From NCBI GenBank assembly GCA_032717465.1, contig CM064669.1, positions 51,488,194 to 51,552,193 on the forward strand: a DNA stretch of 64,000 nucleotides. Reading direction: 5' to 3'. Positions within the stretch are counted from its first letter, which is position 1; each line of letters begins with the position of its first letter. This stretch comes from Coenobita brevimanus. Its lineage: Eukaryota; Arthropoda; Malacostraca; Decapoda; Coenobitidae. The notes under the pieces were generated by a model. It was not told where the DNA came from, ran no database searches, and worked only from the letters and a program-made list of their open reading frames with translations. Positions 52,000-62,440 of the stretch are shown in pieces. The position numbers and the translations under genes were made by a program.

Positions 52000-53500
52000 C
52001 TGTAGGGATACTCGTTCTTCGGTTTTTGCCAGGCTTAGGGAGGTGGAGGAGATTAAGGTGTTGGACATCCGTTCTGGGGGCGGAGAGACTTACAACATCC
52101 CTTTGTCTTGTTGTAAACTTTGGTCTACCCTTTCCCTGTCATGACACTTCTCCGGAGTCGATAATATTCCCCATGCAGTGCTGAGGTACCTGGATGATGA
52201 AGCAGTGTCCTTCCTCCTGAGTCTTATAAATAGAATTTGGAGATATTCGTCCTTTCCTGCTTCTTGGCGGGGGGCTGTTGTCCTACCGTTTCACAAGCCA
52301 GGTATTGCAGGTCACCATCTTGGTTTGCGTGGTAGGTTGCCTTTACTGATTATGGAATTTTTCCGTATTGGTGCCACCTTGTTTCCCTCATATCCTCAAG
52401 AGGAGGGAGTGCCTCAAACTAGTGTCCTTAGTGTCACCGTCTTTGCTAAAGTTCAGGAAGATTTTGTTGGCTCTGTTCCGGAGGGAGTGTCTGCCTCGCC
52501 GTATCCTCGCTATCCACATCCGTTTGGGTACAGGGTGAAGGCTGCCATGGGGAATGTGGATGTTCCAACCTTTCTTGTTTGTCCTGTGCGTGTACCAAGG
52601 ATGGCTCCCTGGCTCCTCTCAGGGGTGCAACCGTGTGTTTACTTTCCTGAGAGAGGGGCCTTTCTTTCCTCACAGGCGGCTCTTTGCTATTTTTTTAGAA
52701 CATGCTTCCTCTCACAGTGTCTCGATTCTCGTATGTACTGATGGATTGAAATCCCGTGAGGGGACAGGCTTGGGTGTTAAATTTCCCTATTTCATTCGTG
52801 GTAGGAGTCTTCCCCCCATCGTATCTACTTTTATCGCAGAACTTACTGCTATTTTACTCGCAGTCAAATTGATATTTAGCTTCCCTCCTGTTTGTTATAC
52901 AGTTTTTAGCGACTCTGCCGATCTCCATTTTGTGTTTTCCCGTCCAATCCTCTTTTGTTGTCTACAGTGTTTTAGAATGGCTGTGCTTGCTAGGGACTGC
53001 TTTGTGGTTTTGTACCATTATGGGCAATGAGCATGCTGACGCTTTGGCAAAGGCTGCTGCCTCTCGCCCATCCTCACCTCTCCCCTGCCTCGCTCGGTGA
53101 TATTCATCTAACCACTCACTGTTTGCTCCCACTGGCAGAGTAGGTGGGATGCGGTGGGGGCCAACAAAATGTGTGATATTTGTGGGTAAACGGGCCCCTT
53201 CATTTGCCGAGGTCTGAATGCAGGTGGGAGACGGCTTTATGCTGGCTCCGAATGGGCCATTCCTGGTTCTCTCATTGATTTTTAATGGAGGACTCTCCCC
53301 CTACTTTCTGCGTGGAATGCTTCGTCCCCCTGACTCTTCGGCTTTTGCTGATGGTGTCCACTGTTGGGGAATTGCGCCATCGTTACCTCTCTGAGCACCG
53401 GGCAGGAGAGGGATTGTAGTCTTCTGTTTGTACTTGGAGAGGATGCTTGTTGTGGTGGAGGGGGAAACCTTTGCTTGGTGTAGGCAGCTGCACTACCGTG
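52000..53500 (+). mobile_element. Decayed RNase H-bearing LINE
   Basis: Seen in order: an RT start (EEIKVLDIRSGG; RYLDDEAVSFLLSLINRIWR, FPASWRGAVVLPFHKPG), then an internal deletion to EGVPQTSVLSVTVFA, then RNase H (ILVCTDGLKSREGTGLGVKF, TFIAELTAILLAVKLI, YTVFSDSADLHF), then a weak C-terminal zinc region near 53160. Stops and shifts are frequent. It is a different family from the I-clade copy at 43600. Confidence 0.75.
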
Positions 53501-53571
53501 TAAAATTTAGTATACAGTGGTTTTAGTGTTCTTAGTGTTTTAGTGTTTTTCTTGTTTTAATTATCAATTGT

Positions 53572-53716
<145 letters not shown>

Positions 53717-53811
53717 TTCATCTTTTCGAGTGCTTTTATTCTCGTTGTCGTCCGGCGGCATATGACCCTGGTTGTTGTATCGCCAGATTTTATTGTATAT
53801 ACTTATTCAGC

Positions 53812-53935
53812 TCAATTTACCCTACCCTACTCTTCTCAACCCTACACTAGCCTACCTCAGCCTACCCTACCCTACCCTGCCATTGCCGACCCAACTCTAC
53901 CCTACTTTAACCTACCCTCCCCTGTACAGCCCTTT
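53812..53935 (+). repeat. CCTACCC-rich tract
   Basis: Units such as CCTACCCTACCCTACCCTGC. The opposite strand reads GGGTAGGGTAGGGTAGG, which fits a three-tetrad G-quadruplex pattern. Confidence 0.75.
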
Positions 53936-53939
53936 CACC

Positions 53940-54545
53940 ACTACATTACTTTTCCTGTTTTCTTCTCTCTACCTTCGGATGATTTTCTTCACCTCTACAG
54001 TAGAGAGAAATTTCGAACTGGAAGGGTTAAATACTGCCATCATCAACCCCATCTCTATCAGGGGTTCTCCTAAGCTGAATAAAATCATGCGGTCAGCTAG
54101 GACAATGTAAATAAGTTGTTCTCGGCTTGAAAGATTAAATGATTATGTCCCGTCATCCTAAGAGAGTTTTCTGAAGCTGTAGGATATCGTCAGAAGCTAG
54201 CAAAGAGTAAAAGTGACATCCGCAAACCGAGAGCTCTGCGTCCAGCGCTCCGCGGTTCAAGTCCCAGAGGTGGACAGATGTTTTGACGTGTAGACGTTAC
54301 CAGGGCGTAGCTTGGTGGCCTACCCTTTAATATTCTGGACTAATGGTGGTCTAGCCTCGTGCCCCTGCGCTCCACCTCATTAAAAAAAAAAAAAGGAAAG
54401 CCAAGGGTCATGAATGAACTACAGGACTGAACTAAGCGGAGAAGAACAAAAATCGTAGAGAAGTTCGCCCCAAATTTGATGAGACAGTGTAGTATAACTG
54501 AGTGAAATAGACGTTGGATATGACGGAACTAAACGGCAGTTATAC
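53940..54545 (+). repeat. Unit R, copy 1 (about 600 bp)
   Basis: It contains GATTTTCTTCACCTCTACAG, CTAAGCTGAATAAAATCATG, a B-box-like GCGGTTCAAGTCCCAGAGG at about 54252-54270 and GATGAGACAGTGTAGTATAA. It matches 55850-56455 over nearly its whole length. Non-coding. Confidence 0.82.
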
Positions 54546-55840
54546 CCACCACTCTTCTGTACCCTACACTACCCTGATTCAGCCTACCCTACCCTACCGA
54601 GTCCTACACTACCCTACCCAGCCCTACCCTACCCAGTCCACCACCACCCAGCCCTATCTTACCCTGCCATAACCTATCCTACCCTCCCAAACGCAACTCG
54701 ACCCATCCCTACCCCATACTGCCAAAACCAACCCAACCTTACCCCACCCTGTCAAGACCGACACAATCCTACCCCACCCTGCCAAAACCAACCCAGTCCT
54801 AGTCCACCCTGCCAAACCCGACCAATCCTTTCCCACCCTGCCAAAAACCGACCCAATCTTACCCCACCCCGCCAAAACCGACCCCATCCTACTTCACCCG
54901 GCCAAAACCGACCCAATCCTACCCTACCCTGCCATAACCGATCCATCCCTACCCTACTCTGCCAAAACCAACCCAATTCTACCCCACCTTGCCAAATGCG
55001 ACCCAATCCTTGCCCACCCTGCCAAAACCGACCCACACCTACCCTACCCTGTCCAAACCGACCAAATCCTACCTCACCCTTCCAAAACCGACCCAATCCT
55101 ACCCCACCCTGCCAAAACCGATCCAATCCTACCCCACTCTACCAAAACCGAGCAAACCCTACCCCACCCTACCAAAACCAACTCAATTCTACTCCACCCT
55201 GCCAAAACCGATCCAATCCTACCCCACTCTACCAAAACCGAGCAAACCCTACCCCACCCTACCAAAACCAACTCAATTCTACTCCATTCTGCCAAAACTG
55301 ACCTAATCATACCCCACCCTGCCAAAACCGACCCAATCCTGCCAAAACCACCGAAACCTAACCAATACTCTGCCAAAACCGACCCAACCCTTCCCCACCC
55401 TGACAAAACCGACCCATACCTATCCCACCCAGCCAAAACTGAGCCATTCCTATCCCACCCTGCCAACTCTGACCCAATCCTACCCCACCCTGCCAAAACC
55501 GCCCCATCTCTACCCCACCCTGCCAAGACCGACCCATCCCTACCCCACCCTGCCAAAACCGACCCAATCCTACCCCACCCTGCCAAAACCGACCCGATCT
55601 TACCCTACCCTGCCATATCCGACCCAATCCTACCCCATCCTGCCAAGACCGACCCATCCCTACCCCACCCTGCCAAAACCGACCCAATCCTACCCCACCC
55701 TGCAAAAACCATCCAAGTCCTACCCCACCCTGCCAAAACTATCCCAGTCCTACCTCACCCTGCCAAAACCGACCCAACCCTACCGCACCCTGGCATGACC
55801 GACCCAACCCTACCCTGCCCTAACCAAACCAATCTTATCT
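54546..55840 (+). repeat. 30-bp C-rich minisatellite, about 43 units
   Basis: The consensus unit is CCCTGCCAAAACCGACCCAA followed by TCCTACCCCA. A 90-bp higher-order copy is visible (55111-55200 against 55201-55290). Since 30 is divisible by three, most frames stay open as decapeptide repeats (QSYPTLPKPT; GRFWQGGVGL on the other strand); there is no start, splice or codon evidence for a protein. Confidence 0.93.
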
Positions 55841-55849
55841 AACTCATTT

Positions 55850-56455
55850 TTCACTCTAACACTTTCTTCAGTTTTCTTCATTCTTTCTCCAGACGATTTT
55901 CTTTAGCTCTGGAGAGGAATTTTGAATTTGAGGGGTTAGATACAGTCAGCATCAACCCCTTCTCTGTCAGGGGATCTCCTAAGTTGAATAAAATCGTGCG
56001 GTCAGCTAGGACAAAGTAAATAAATCGTTCTTGGTCTGAAGGGTTAAATGATTCTGTCCTGTCATCCTAAGAGGGTTTTCTGAAGCTGTAGGATATCGTC
56101 AGAAGCTAACAAAGTGTAAAAGTGACATCCGCAGACCGGGAGCTCAGCGTCCAGCGCTCCGCAGTTCAAGTCCCAGAGGTGGACAAATATTTTGACGTGT
56201 AGACGTTACCAGGGCGTAGTTTGGTGGCCTACCCTTAAGTATTCTGGACTAATGGTGGTCAAGCCTCGTGCACCTGCGCTCCACCACATAAAAAAAATAA
56301 AAATAAAAATGAAAGCCAAGGGTCATGAATGAACTAAAGGACTGAACTAAGCGGGGAAGAACAAAAATCGTAGAGAAGATCGCCCCAAATTTGATGAGAC
56401 AGTGTAGTATAACTGAGTGAAATAGGCGTTGGATATGACGGAACTATTACGATTT
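55850..56455 (+). repeat. Unit R, copy 2
   Basis: CAGACGATTTTCTTTAGCTC, GATCTCCTAAGTTGAATAAA, GCAGTTCAAGTCCCAGAGG and GATGAGACAGTGTAGTATAA line up with copy 1. It ends where the next 30-bp array begins. Confidence 0.85.
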
Positions 56456-56474
56456 GTAATTATAATATGGAGTC

Positions 56475-56800
56475 CTAACACCCTGTCCAAACCGACCCAA
56501 TCCTACCTCACCCTGCAAAAACCTACCCAATCCTACCCCACCCTGCCAAAACCGACCCAACCTTACCCCACCCTGCCCAAAAAAACTCAATCCTACCCCA
56601 CCCGGCCAAAACCTACCCAACGCTACCCCACCCTGCCAAAACCGACCCAGTCCTACCCCACCCTGCCAAAACCGGCCCAATCCTACGCCGCCCTGTCAAA
56701 ACTAACCCAACCTTACCCCACTCGGCCATAACCGACCCAACGCTACCCCACCCTGCCACAACCGTCCCATCCCTACCCAACCTTAACCAAACCAGTCTTA
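56475..56800 (+). repeat. 30-bp minisatellite, second block
   Basis: About 11 units of the same CCCTGCCAAAACCGACCCAA family. Confidence 0.92.
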
Positions 56801-56809
56801 TCTAACTCA

Positions 56810-57130
56810 TTGTCCACATTAACACTTTTTTCCATTTTCATCTTTCTTCCTCCAGACGATTTTCTTCAACTCTGGAGAGAAATTTCGTACTGGAGGGGTT
56901 AGATACAGTCACCATCAACCCCTTCACTACGAGGGGATCTCCTAAGCTGAATAAAATCGTCCGGTTACCTAGAACAAAGTAACTAAGTCTTTCTCTGTCT
57001 GAAGGGGTTATTGTGTCTGTCCCATCATCCCGAGAGGGTTTCTTTAAGCTCCAGGAAATCGTCTAAAGGTAGCAAATTGTAAACATGACGTCAGCACTTG
57101 GTCTAGGCGCAGCAGATCGAGTCCAGGAGG
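56810..57130 (+). repeat. Unit R, copy 3 (truncated and diverged)
   Basis: CAGACGATTTTCTTCAACTC, GGGGATCTCCTAAGCTGAAT and GAGTCCAGGAGGTG. It departs from the other copies after about 300 bp. Confidence 0.75.
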
Positions 57131-57597
57131 TGAACAAAGGTTTTTATATCATATAGACGTTTTATATTTTATATTTTGCAACTTTCAGAGGCATTTACTC
57201 AGCTTTAGGAGTCTTATGGATAGGCTGAATCAAACGTATCGAACCTCCCATGTTAGAAAAAATAGCTTACAGAAATACGTCCTCGTACTGAAGGGGCGGA
57301 ATGGACAGATCGAGTGACTAAGATATTGAATTATGTATATGACTAGTTTGTTGTTATTTCTATTATTATTATTGTTATTATTATTATTTCAGGCAAATGT
57401 CCCAGGCTTCTAGACTGGCTGACTAGCGAATATTATTAAGTCTCCCGTGACTCCGTGCTCCTTCCACTCAAGAGCCTGCACTTCACGCATTCCACGCACA
57501 AGATGGCGCCACCGCTGCATTCCTGCGAAGAAGAGAGGTCAAGAGGACGACACTTGCTTTTTGTTTGTTTGTTTACTGTAATTGCTTGAAGTTGTGA
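57131..57597 (+). other. Intergenic stretch with an ATT tract and a YY1-like start context
   Basis: (ATT)n at 57355-57395 ends in TTTCAG. About 100 bases later CAAGATGGCGCC at 57500-57511 gives a strong start-codon context and resembles the YY1 motif. The frame is only 28 codons (MAPPLHSCEEERSRGRH...). No downstream exon is recognised. Confidence 0.3.
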
Positions 57598-57694
57598 TCC
57601 CTCCAACTTGAATGCTCAGTTGTAACTATAGATAACTAGAATACGATGTTAGTCACGAAGAAGGGCTATGAAAAGATACAGAGCTCGTAGTATT
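57598..57694 (+). repeat. Dispersed repeat G, copy split by a foldback element
   Basis: CTCCAACTTGAATGCTCAGT, AGAATACGATGTTAGTCACG and ATACAGAGCTCGTAGTATT. The family sequence resumes after 58300 with CTCGTAGTATT and ATGAAATAAGCTGCAAAAAT. Confidence 0.65.
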
Positions 57695-58299
57695 GGCTGG
57701 ATTAATCACTCTTGCGTGATAATCAAAGACGGTGAATAAAACCCACACTTGTAGACGAAGAATATAATTATCAAACAGTTTCGGTGGACACTGCCACCAT
57801 CTTCAGTGGTCAAGATAGTGAGAGGGAGTGACATTATATACAAGGGTTCCTTTTTATGCGTGTGTGTGTGAAAGGGTGGGGTAAAGGTGAGGTGGGGTGG
57901 GGTAGATTGTAAGCGGGGATTAACCCAAGGGGGATTTTGGGGGGGACATTACCGGACAGGTCAGGTGTAATTCCTATCTGACCTTACCTGTGTCGTAGCA
58001 GGAAGGACATGTGTCCCTTCCTGCTACGAAACAGATAAGGTCATATAGGAATTACACCTGACCTGTCCGGTAATGTCCCCCCCAAAATCCCCCTTGGGTT
58101 AATCCCCGCTTACAATCTACCCCACCCCACCTCACCTTTACCCCACCCTTCCACACACACACACGCATAAAAAGGAACCCTTGTAGTGTCAGTAGGTCAC
58201 TCCCTCTCACTATCTTGACCACTGAAGATGGTGGCAGTGTCCACCGAAACTGTTTGGTAATTATAGTCTTCGTCTACAAGTGTTGGTTTTATTCACCGG
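57695..58299. mobile_element. Foldback (palindromic) element 1, 605 bp
   Basis: The arms at about 57731-58005 and 58011-58298 are reverse complements for about 270 bases (GGTGAATAAAACC.ACACTTG at the tips; GACATTACCGGACAGGTCAG inside; centre ACATGT at 58007-58012). It is flanked by the direct repeat GCTCGTAGTATT (57683-57694, 58300-58311), probably a 12-bp target duplication. About 36 extra bases lie between the left repeat and the palindrome tip. No ORF. Confidence 0.85.
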
Positions 58300-58435
58300 C
58301 TCGTAGTATTTTTTTTCTTTTAACTAAGATACATGAAATAAGCTGCAAAAATACGAGCTTACTTAATGTAAATGAATTATAGTACGTTCAGGATGGAGGG
58401 AAGGCATTTTGTATTTTGTTTGTGATGTTATAGTG

Positions 58436-58743
58436 CAGTGGTTCCCAACCTTTTTGGTCCTGTGGCCCCCCGAGAAAATTATGAGAAGCTCCATGGCCCC
58501 TATATAACTCAGATCGTATATTTATATATTTTTAATATTTGATATTGTGCAGAAAACGGTAATTACCCCAATATACTTAAGGCTAAACTAGCACAGTAAG
58601 GTATATTTCATACTTGATTTCTGTCAGGTTTTACCCAGACCAAATAACTTATAATATCTTATATTACCAATAAGGCCCATGGCCCCCTAGTCAATGTCCC
58701 ATGGCCCCCTTGGGGGCCATGGCTCCCAGGTTGGGAACCGCTG
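58436..58743. mobile_element. hAT-superfamily MITE, 308 bp, 8-bp target duplication
   Basis: The left end CAGTGGTTCCCAACCT and the right end AGGTTGGGAACCGCTG are inverted repeats with one mismatch. TTATAGTG is duplicated exactly at 58428-58435 and 58744-58751. The interior repeats CATGGCCCCC. 8-bp duplications and CAG..CTG ends are hAT hallmarks. Non-autonomous. Confidence 0.95.
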
Positions 58744-58759
58744 TTATAGTGTCTCTCAG

Positions 58760-59625
58760 GATCCTAGGATCCTGTCTCGGCTGAACCAAATTGTCTGGCG
58801 TCAGCTGGAACATGATGCTAGAGTTATGTCGGTCGTGAGGGGGTTAATGGTGACGGTATTGACACTGTCAGGCTCCTATGACTCACTCAGTCGAATAAAA
58901 TCGTCTGAGTCAGCTGAAATGGGGTACTAGAGTTGTCCCAAGCACCAGAGGGTTAAGAATCTTAGTGAGAGGGAGTGACATACTGACTATTCAAGGGTTC
59001 CTTTTTATGCGTGTGTGTGTGGAAGGGTGGGGTAAAGGTGAGGTGGGGTGGGGTAGATTGTAAGCAGGGATTAACCCAAGGGGGATTTTGGGGGGGACAT
59101 TACCGGACAGGTCAGGTGTAATTCCTATCTGACCTGTCCGGTAATGTCCCCCCATGTCCCTTCCTGCTATGACACAGGTAAGGTCAGCTAGGAATTACAC
59201 CTGACCTGTCCGGTAATGTCCCCCCCAAAATCCCCCTTCCTGCTACGACACAGGTAAGGTCAGATAGGAATTACACCTGACCTGTCCGGTAATGTCCCCC
59301 CCAAAATCCCCCTTGGGTTAATCCCCGCTTACAATCTACCCCACCCCACCTCACCTTTACCCCACCTTTCCACACACACACGCATAAAAAGGAACCCTTG
59401 AATGGTCAGTATGTCACTCCCTCACACTAAGATTCTTAACCCTCTGGTGCTTGGGACAACTCTAGTATTCCATTCCAGCTGACAGACGATTTTGTTCGGC
59501 TGAGTGAGTCATAGGAGCCTGACAGTTACTACACTGTCACCATTAACCCCCACATGACCGGCATAACTCTGGTATATCATGTTCCAGCTGACGCCAGACA
59601 ATTTGGTTCAGCCGAGTGGGTCTGG
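58760..59625. mobile_element. Foldback element 2, about 430-bp arms
   Basis: 58760-59130 is the reverse complement of about 59270-59625: GGCTGAACCAAATTGTCTGG pairs with CCAGACAATTTGGTTCAGCC, and CCAAGCACCAGAGGGTTAAG pairs with its complement. The inner arms equal those of foldback element 1. The centre (59130-59270) has extra tandem pieces of the arm (GACCTGTCCGGTAATGTCCC three times). Confidence 0.87.
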
Positions 59626-59838
59626 GGCCTGGGGGGCACTAAATAAAAATATCCAAAAAATATTAAAGGGTGGGCTATATCAATTTTGCCACAGGAGGTA
59701 TACCAAAATTGGACTTTTTAATAAAACCCCCTCCTCTCTCACTCCCTGTGTTTTGTATATGTCCCTCTCTGTCTGCCTGTGGTGTGTCTGTCCCACCCTC
59801 TGTGTGTGTGTGTGTGATGTGTCTACTGTGTGATGTGT

Positions 59839-60070
59839 CTACTGTGTGAAGGTGGCTGTGTACGTGTCTTGTGTGTGTGTGTGGTGTGTCTACTGTGTGA
59901 AGGTGGCTGTGTACGTGTCTTGTGTGTGTGTGTGGTGTGTCTACTGTGTGAAGGTGGCTGTGTACGTGTCTTGTGTGTGTGTGTCTACTGTGTGAAGGTG
60001 GCTGTGTACGTGTCTTGTGTGTGTGTGTGTGGTGTGTCTACTGTGTGAAGGTGGCTGTGTACGTGTCGTG
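59839..60070 (+). repeat. 51-bp minisatellite, 5 units
   Basis: CTACTGTGTGAAGGTGGCTG starts at 59839, 59890, 59941, 59985 and 60038 (periods 51, 51, 44, 53), separated by GT runs. It gives an open 17-residue repeat frame (CLLCEGGCVRVLCVCVV) that is probably meaningless. Confidence 0.9.
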
Positions 60071-60147
60071 TGTGTGTGTCGATGTGTGTAGTAGTGTGTG
60101 CGTCTTGATGTGTGTATGTATGTAGTAGTGTGTGTAAGTGAGTATGG

Positions 60148-60290
60148 GGCCTTGTGGTTTTAAGGAAAGCCTGCTACGCAAACTTCCCTCAGCCACATTT
60201 TAAACAAACCTCTATCACACCGGGACTTGAACCCGGGTCTTCCTGATCAACAGGCCAGCACCATGCTGACCATGCTACCGCGGCCCCGAA
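60148..60290 (-). mobile_element. tRNA-derived SINE J
   Basis: The minus strand begins GGGGCCGCGGTAGCATGGTC at 60287. A B box GGTTCAAGTCC lies at 60233-60223 inside a paired T-arm (CCCGG/CCGGG). An anticodon-like loop GTTGATC in a 3-bp stem would read UGA. The acceptor stem does not close. The body follows (GAGGTTTGTTTAAAATGTGG) and ends GGCCCC. It is a SINE head, not a working tRNA gene. Confidence 0.75.
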
Positions 60291-60419
60291 GGTATACCGG
60301 CTAAAACTTCTACTGTATTTTATTTCTTTACGGGTTACAAAACATGGGAAATTGAACAACATGCATAGACTAAACTAAATTGTCATGTACCTATTAATGT
60401 CGCTTTAGGAGGAGATATC

Positions 60420-60560
60420 TCGAAATTTCCTGAGCTACTTGGAATACCTAAGCCTGCAGTTTAATGCTAATCATGAACAAGTGCAATGGAAAGAATATAG
60501 AGCAGTTGCTACTTATATAAAGGGAGAAAGTAAAAACTGGAACTTAAGAGTGCTATCCAA
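60420..60560 (+). repeat. Repeat G-like fragment
   Basis: AATACCTAAGCCTGCAGTTT, TGCTAATCATGAACAAGTGC and ATAGAGCAG keep the order of the family, weakly. The region 60561-60884 holds an (AAT)n run at 60800-60822 and nothing else recognised. Confidence 0.4.
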
Positions 60561-60884
60561 CGGTAGGACTTAAACGATTAACCATATATTACATAAACTT
60601 AACACACTGAGTGACACAGAAACTAAACATATGATACAAATTCTTTAATGAAACTTATAATGAGAGTACAAATGACAAAATATACACTGCACAGGAAGAT
60701 AGTACAGTACTCAGTGGTCATACCTTGAGAATGAAAGCCTATCTGTTGTACCGATTTATAAACGGAAGAGATGAATCGCTAAATTTGATCCACAGTAAAA
60801 AATAATAATAATAATAATAATGAATACATAAAACAATAAAGACAAACCATATAGACTACATGTCCACCCTAAACTGACAACAAC

Positions 60885-61070
60885 CTGGCATCTCTCCACC
60901 TTGAATGCTGAGCTGTTTCTAGAGATAAAGACTAGATTATCATGCAAATCACAATGAAGATCTATGGGGAGGATGCAAAACCATAATACTGTCTTATTCT
61001 GCCACTTAGACACAGGAACTAAGCAGCAGAAGGACTAAAATTTGTCAAGGTGAGCCAACTACAATGAGAC
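60885..61070 (+). repeat. Dispersed repeat G, copy
   Basis: CATCTCTCCACCTTGAATGC, TGAGCTGTTTCTAGAGATAA and CATAATACTGTCTTATTCTG form the best-preserved copy here. The region 61071-61490 shows no recognised feature. Confidence 0.65.
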
Positions 61071-61494
61071 AGATGAAGTCTGAGATTATATAATGTGTAA
61101 TCATGAACTGATTGCATCATTCAGTAAAGATTACAAATGGAAAAGCTATCAAATCTGAAAGTGTAAGTACTATACAAGATATGATTAACCTTGTACATCC
61201 ATATTCTGAGATATGCTTCCTATATCATAGCCTACACACAAATTCATCCCCCTCAACATTAATGGTATATTCCTGCTGTCTCCTGACTTCCAATCAACTT
61301 ATGAAACCTCTCTCCTAATTACAGTACAGTAATATGTTAATGAAGGCTGCTAGTAATTACCTTCAGTATGATAATTCTTATTTAAAGGTAGCAGCAATGG
61401 TTAATGAAGGATGTAAGGTATGCAGTCCTTCCAGTTCAATATATCTCCAATCAGGCTTTATCCAGTGTCTCTCCTACACATGTTAAAGAATGTC

Positions 61495-61540
61495 ATATGT
61501 CACCCGTAGGCAGAAAGACGAGGAAAGAACGAAGGGGAAA
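61495..61540 (-). mobile_element. SINE F head remnant
   Basis: GTCACCCGTAGGCAGAAAGA then CGAGGAAAGAACGAAGG matches 23003-23045. Only about 45 bases remain. Confidence 0.55.
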
Positions 61541-61824
61541 AAACTGAAATAAAATACTTAATCCATGGGTCTTTGCATCTGGTATTGTATTTTAATCCTG
61601 TTAATTCTAAGTAATATCATTCAGCTTAGGAAAGAGTACATGAACTGGAGTGGCTAAAGCCTTGATCTACTTCTTTACTACTTGGAGACTCTTCCAAAGG
61701 AGATTAAACTTGCTTACTGGCCTAGTTCTACCAGAGGAAACAATGGCTAATGGGGTCTCTGAAGATTATTAAAACTGTCTAAAAGTTATTTTTTCTAGCC
61801 TGAGAGATCTCCAACCCTTTCAGA

Positions 61825-62165
61825 TTAGTTGATGGCAAGTGTGGCAAGACTGCACAGATGATAAGACTAGTAACCAAGGAGATATCATATGAAGAGAGAC
61901 AGTCTGAAGGGAACTCCTAAGGTGATCAAAATTGCCTACAGAGCATTAATTCTATCCTAACATAAATTCCTAATCTCTTGTAATTGAGCTGATGGCCAAT
62001 TGTTGTTAGACTGGGTGTCAGTATGAATGGTAACCCAGGAGACTTACTCCTTCCTTACAACTATGACTCATTCTAAGCAACCACAAACTGGTTTTTGAAT
62101 TGTATGAGTGACCCAGGTCCCTCATAGTAAAACAAGTTATGTAATTACAACCGTCTGAATGTATA
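61825..62165 (+). repeat. Dispersed repeat E, two partial copies in tandem
   Basis: GTTGATGGCAAGTGTGGCAA with TAGTAACCAAGGAGATATC (61825-61890) and GCTGATGGCCAATTGTTGTT with GGTAACCCAGGAGACTTACT, AAGCAACCACAAACTGG and GTGACCCAGGTCC (61985-62145). Confidence 0.6.
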
Positions 62166-62364
62166 TGTGTGGGCCATTTCACAAACCATGATGTACTGTT
62201 GATAGTCTTTATATTTTTTCATTTTCATTGATTTATTTTTTCTTACCTGTTGCTGAATCATACCTCACCCCTCTTTGAATTGAGAATTAGGTTCTGGTTG
62301 ATGCTGGACAGGGATGCCTTCACATGGTAGCACCAATATCACCAGGCAATTGAGCTGGCTATAT

Positions 62365-62440
62365 TCTATCTATCTATCTATCTATTGCCAGACGCCTCAA
62401 TCCCGTTTGGGGTGGCCACAAACAAATCGCCTCCTACAAT
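62365..62440 (-). mobile_element. LINE B 3' tip
   Basis: The minus strand reads GGAGGCGATTTGTTTGTGGC, CACCCCAAACGGGATTGAGG and CGTCTGGCAATAGATAGATA. Only the last 70 bases are present. Confidence 0.82.

Noticed and set aside
54654..55705. Decapeptide-repeat ORFs (QSYPTLPKPT; GRFWQGGVGL)
   Set aside because: The 30-bp period keeps all frames open on both strands, and units change by insertions that break frames elsewhere. No evidence of a silk- or mucin-like gene.
53812..55840. Telomere or interstitial telomere array
   Set aside because: Units are CCTACCC and a 30-mer, not the arthropod (CCTAA)n; only scattered CCTAA pentamers exist.
60210..60287. Functional tRNA-Ser(UGA) gene
   Set aside because: The acceptor stem does not pair and the long variable arm expected for tRNA-Ser is missing; it is better explained as a SINE head.
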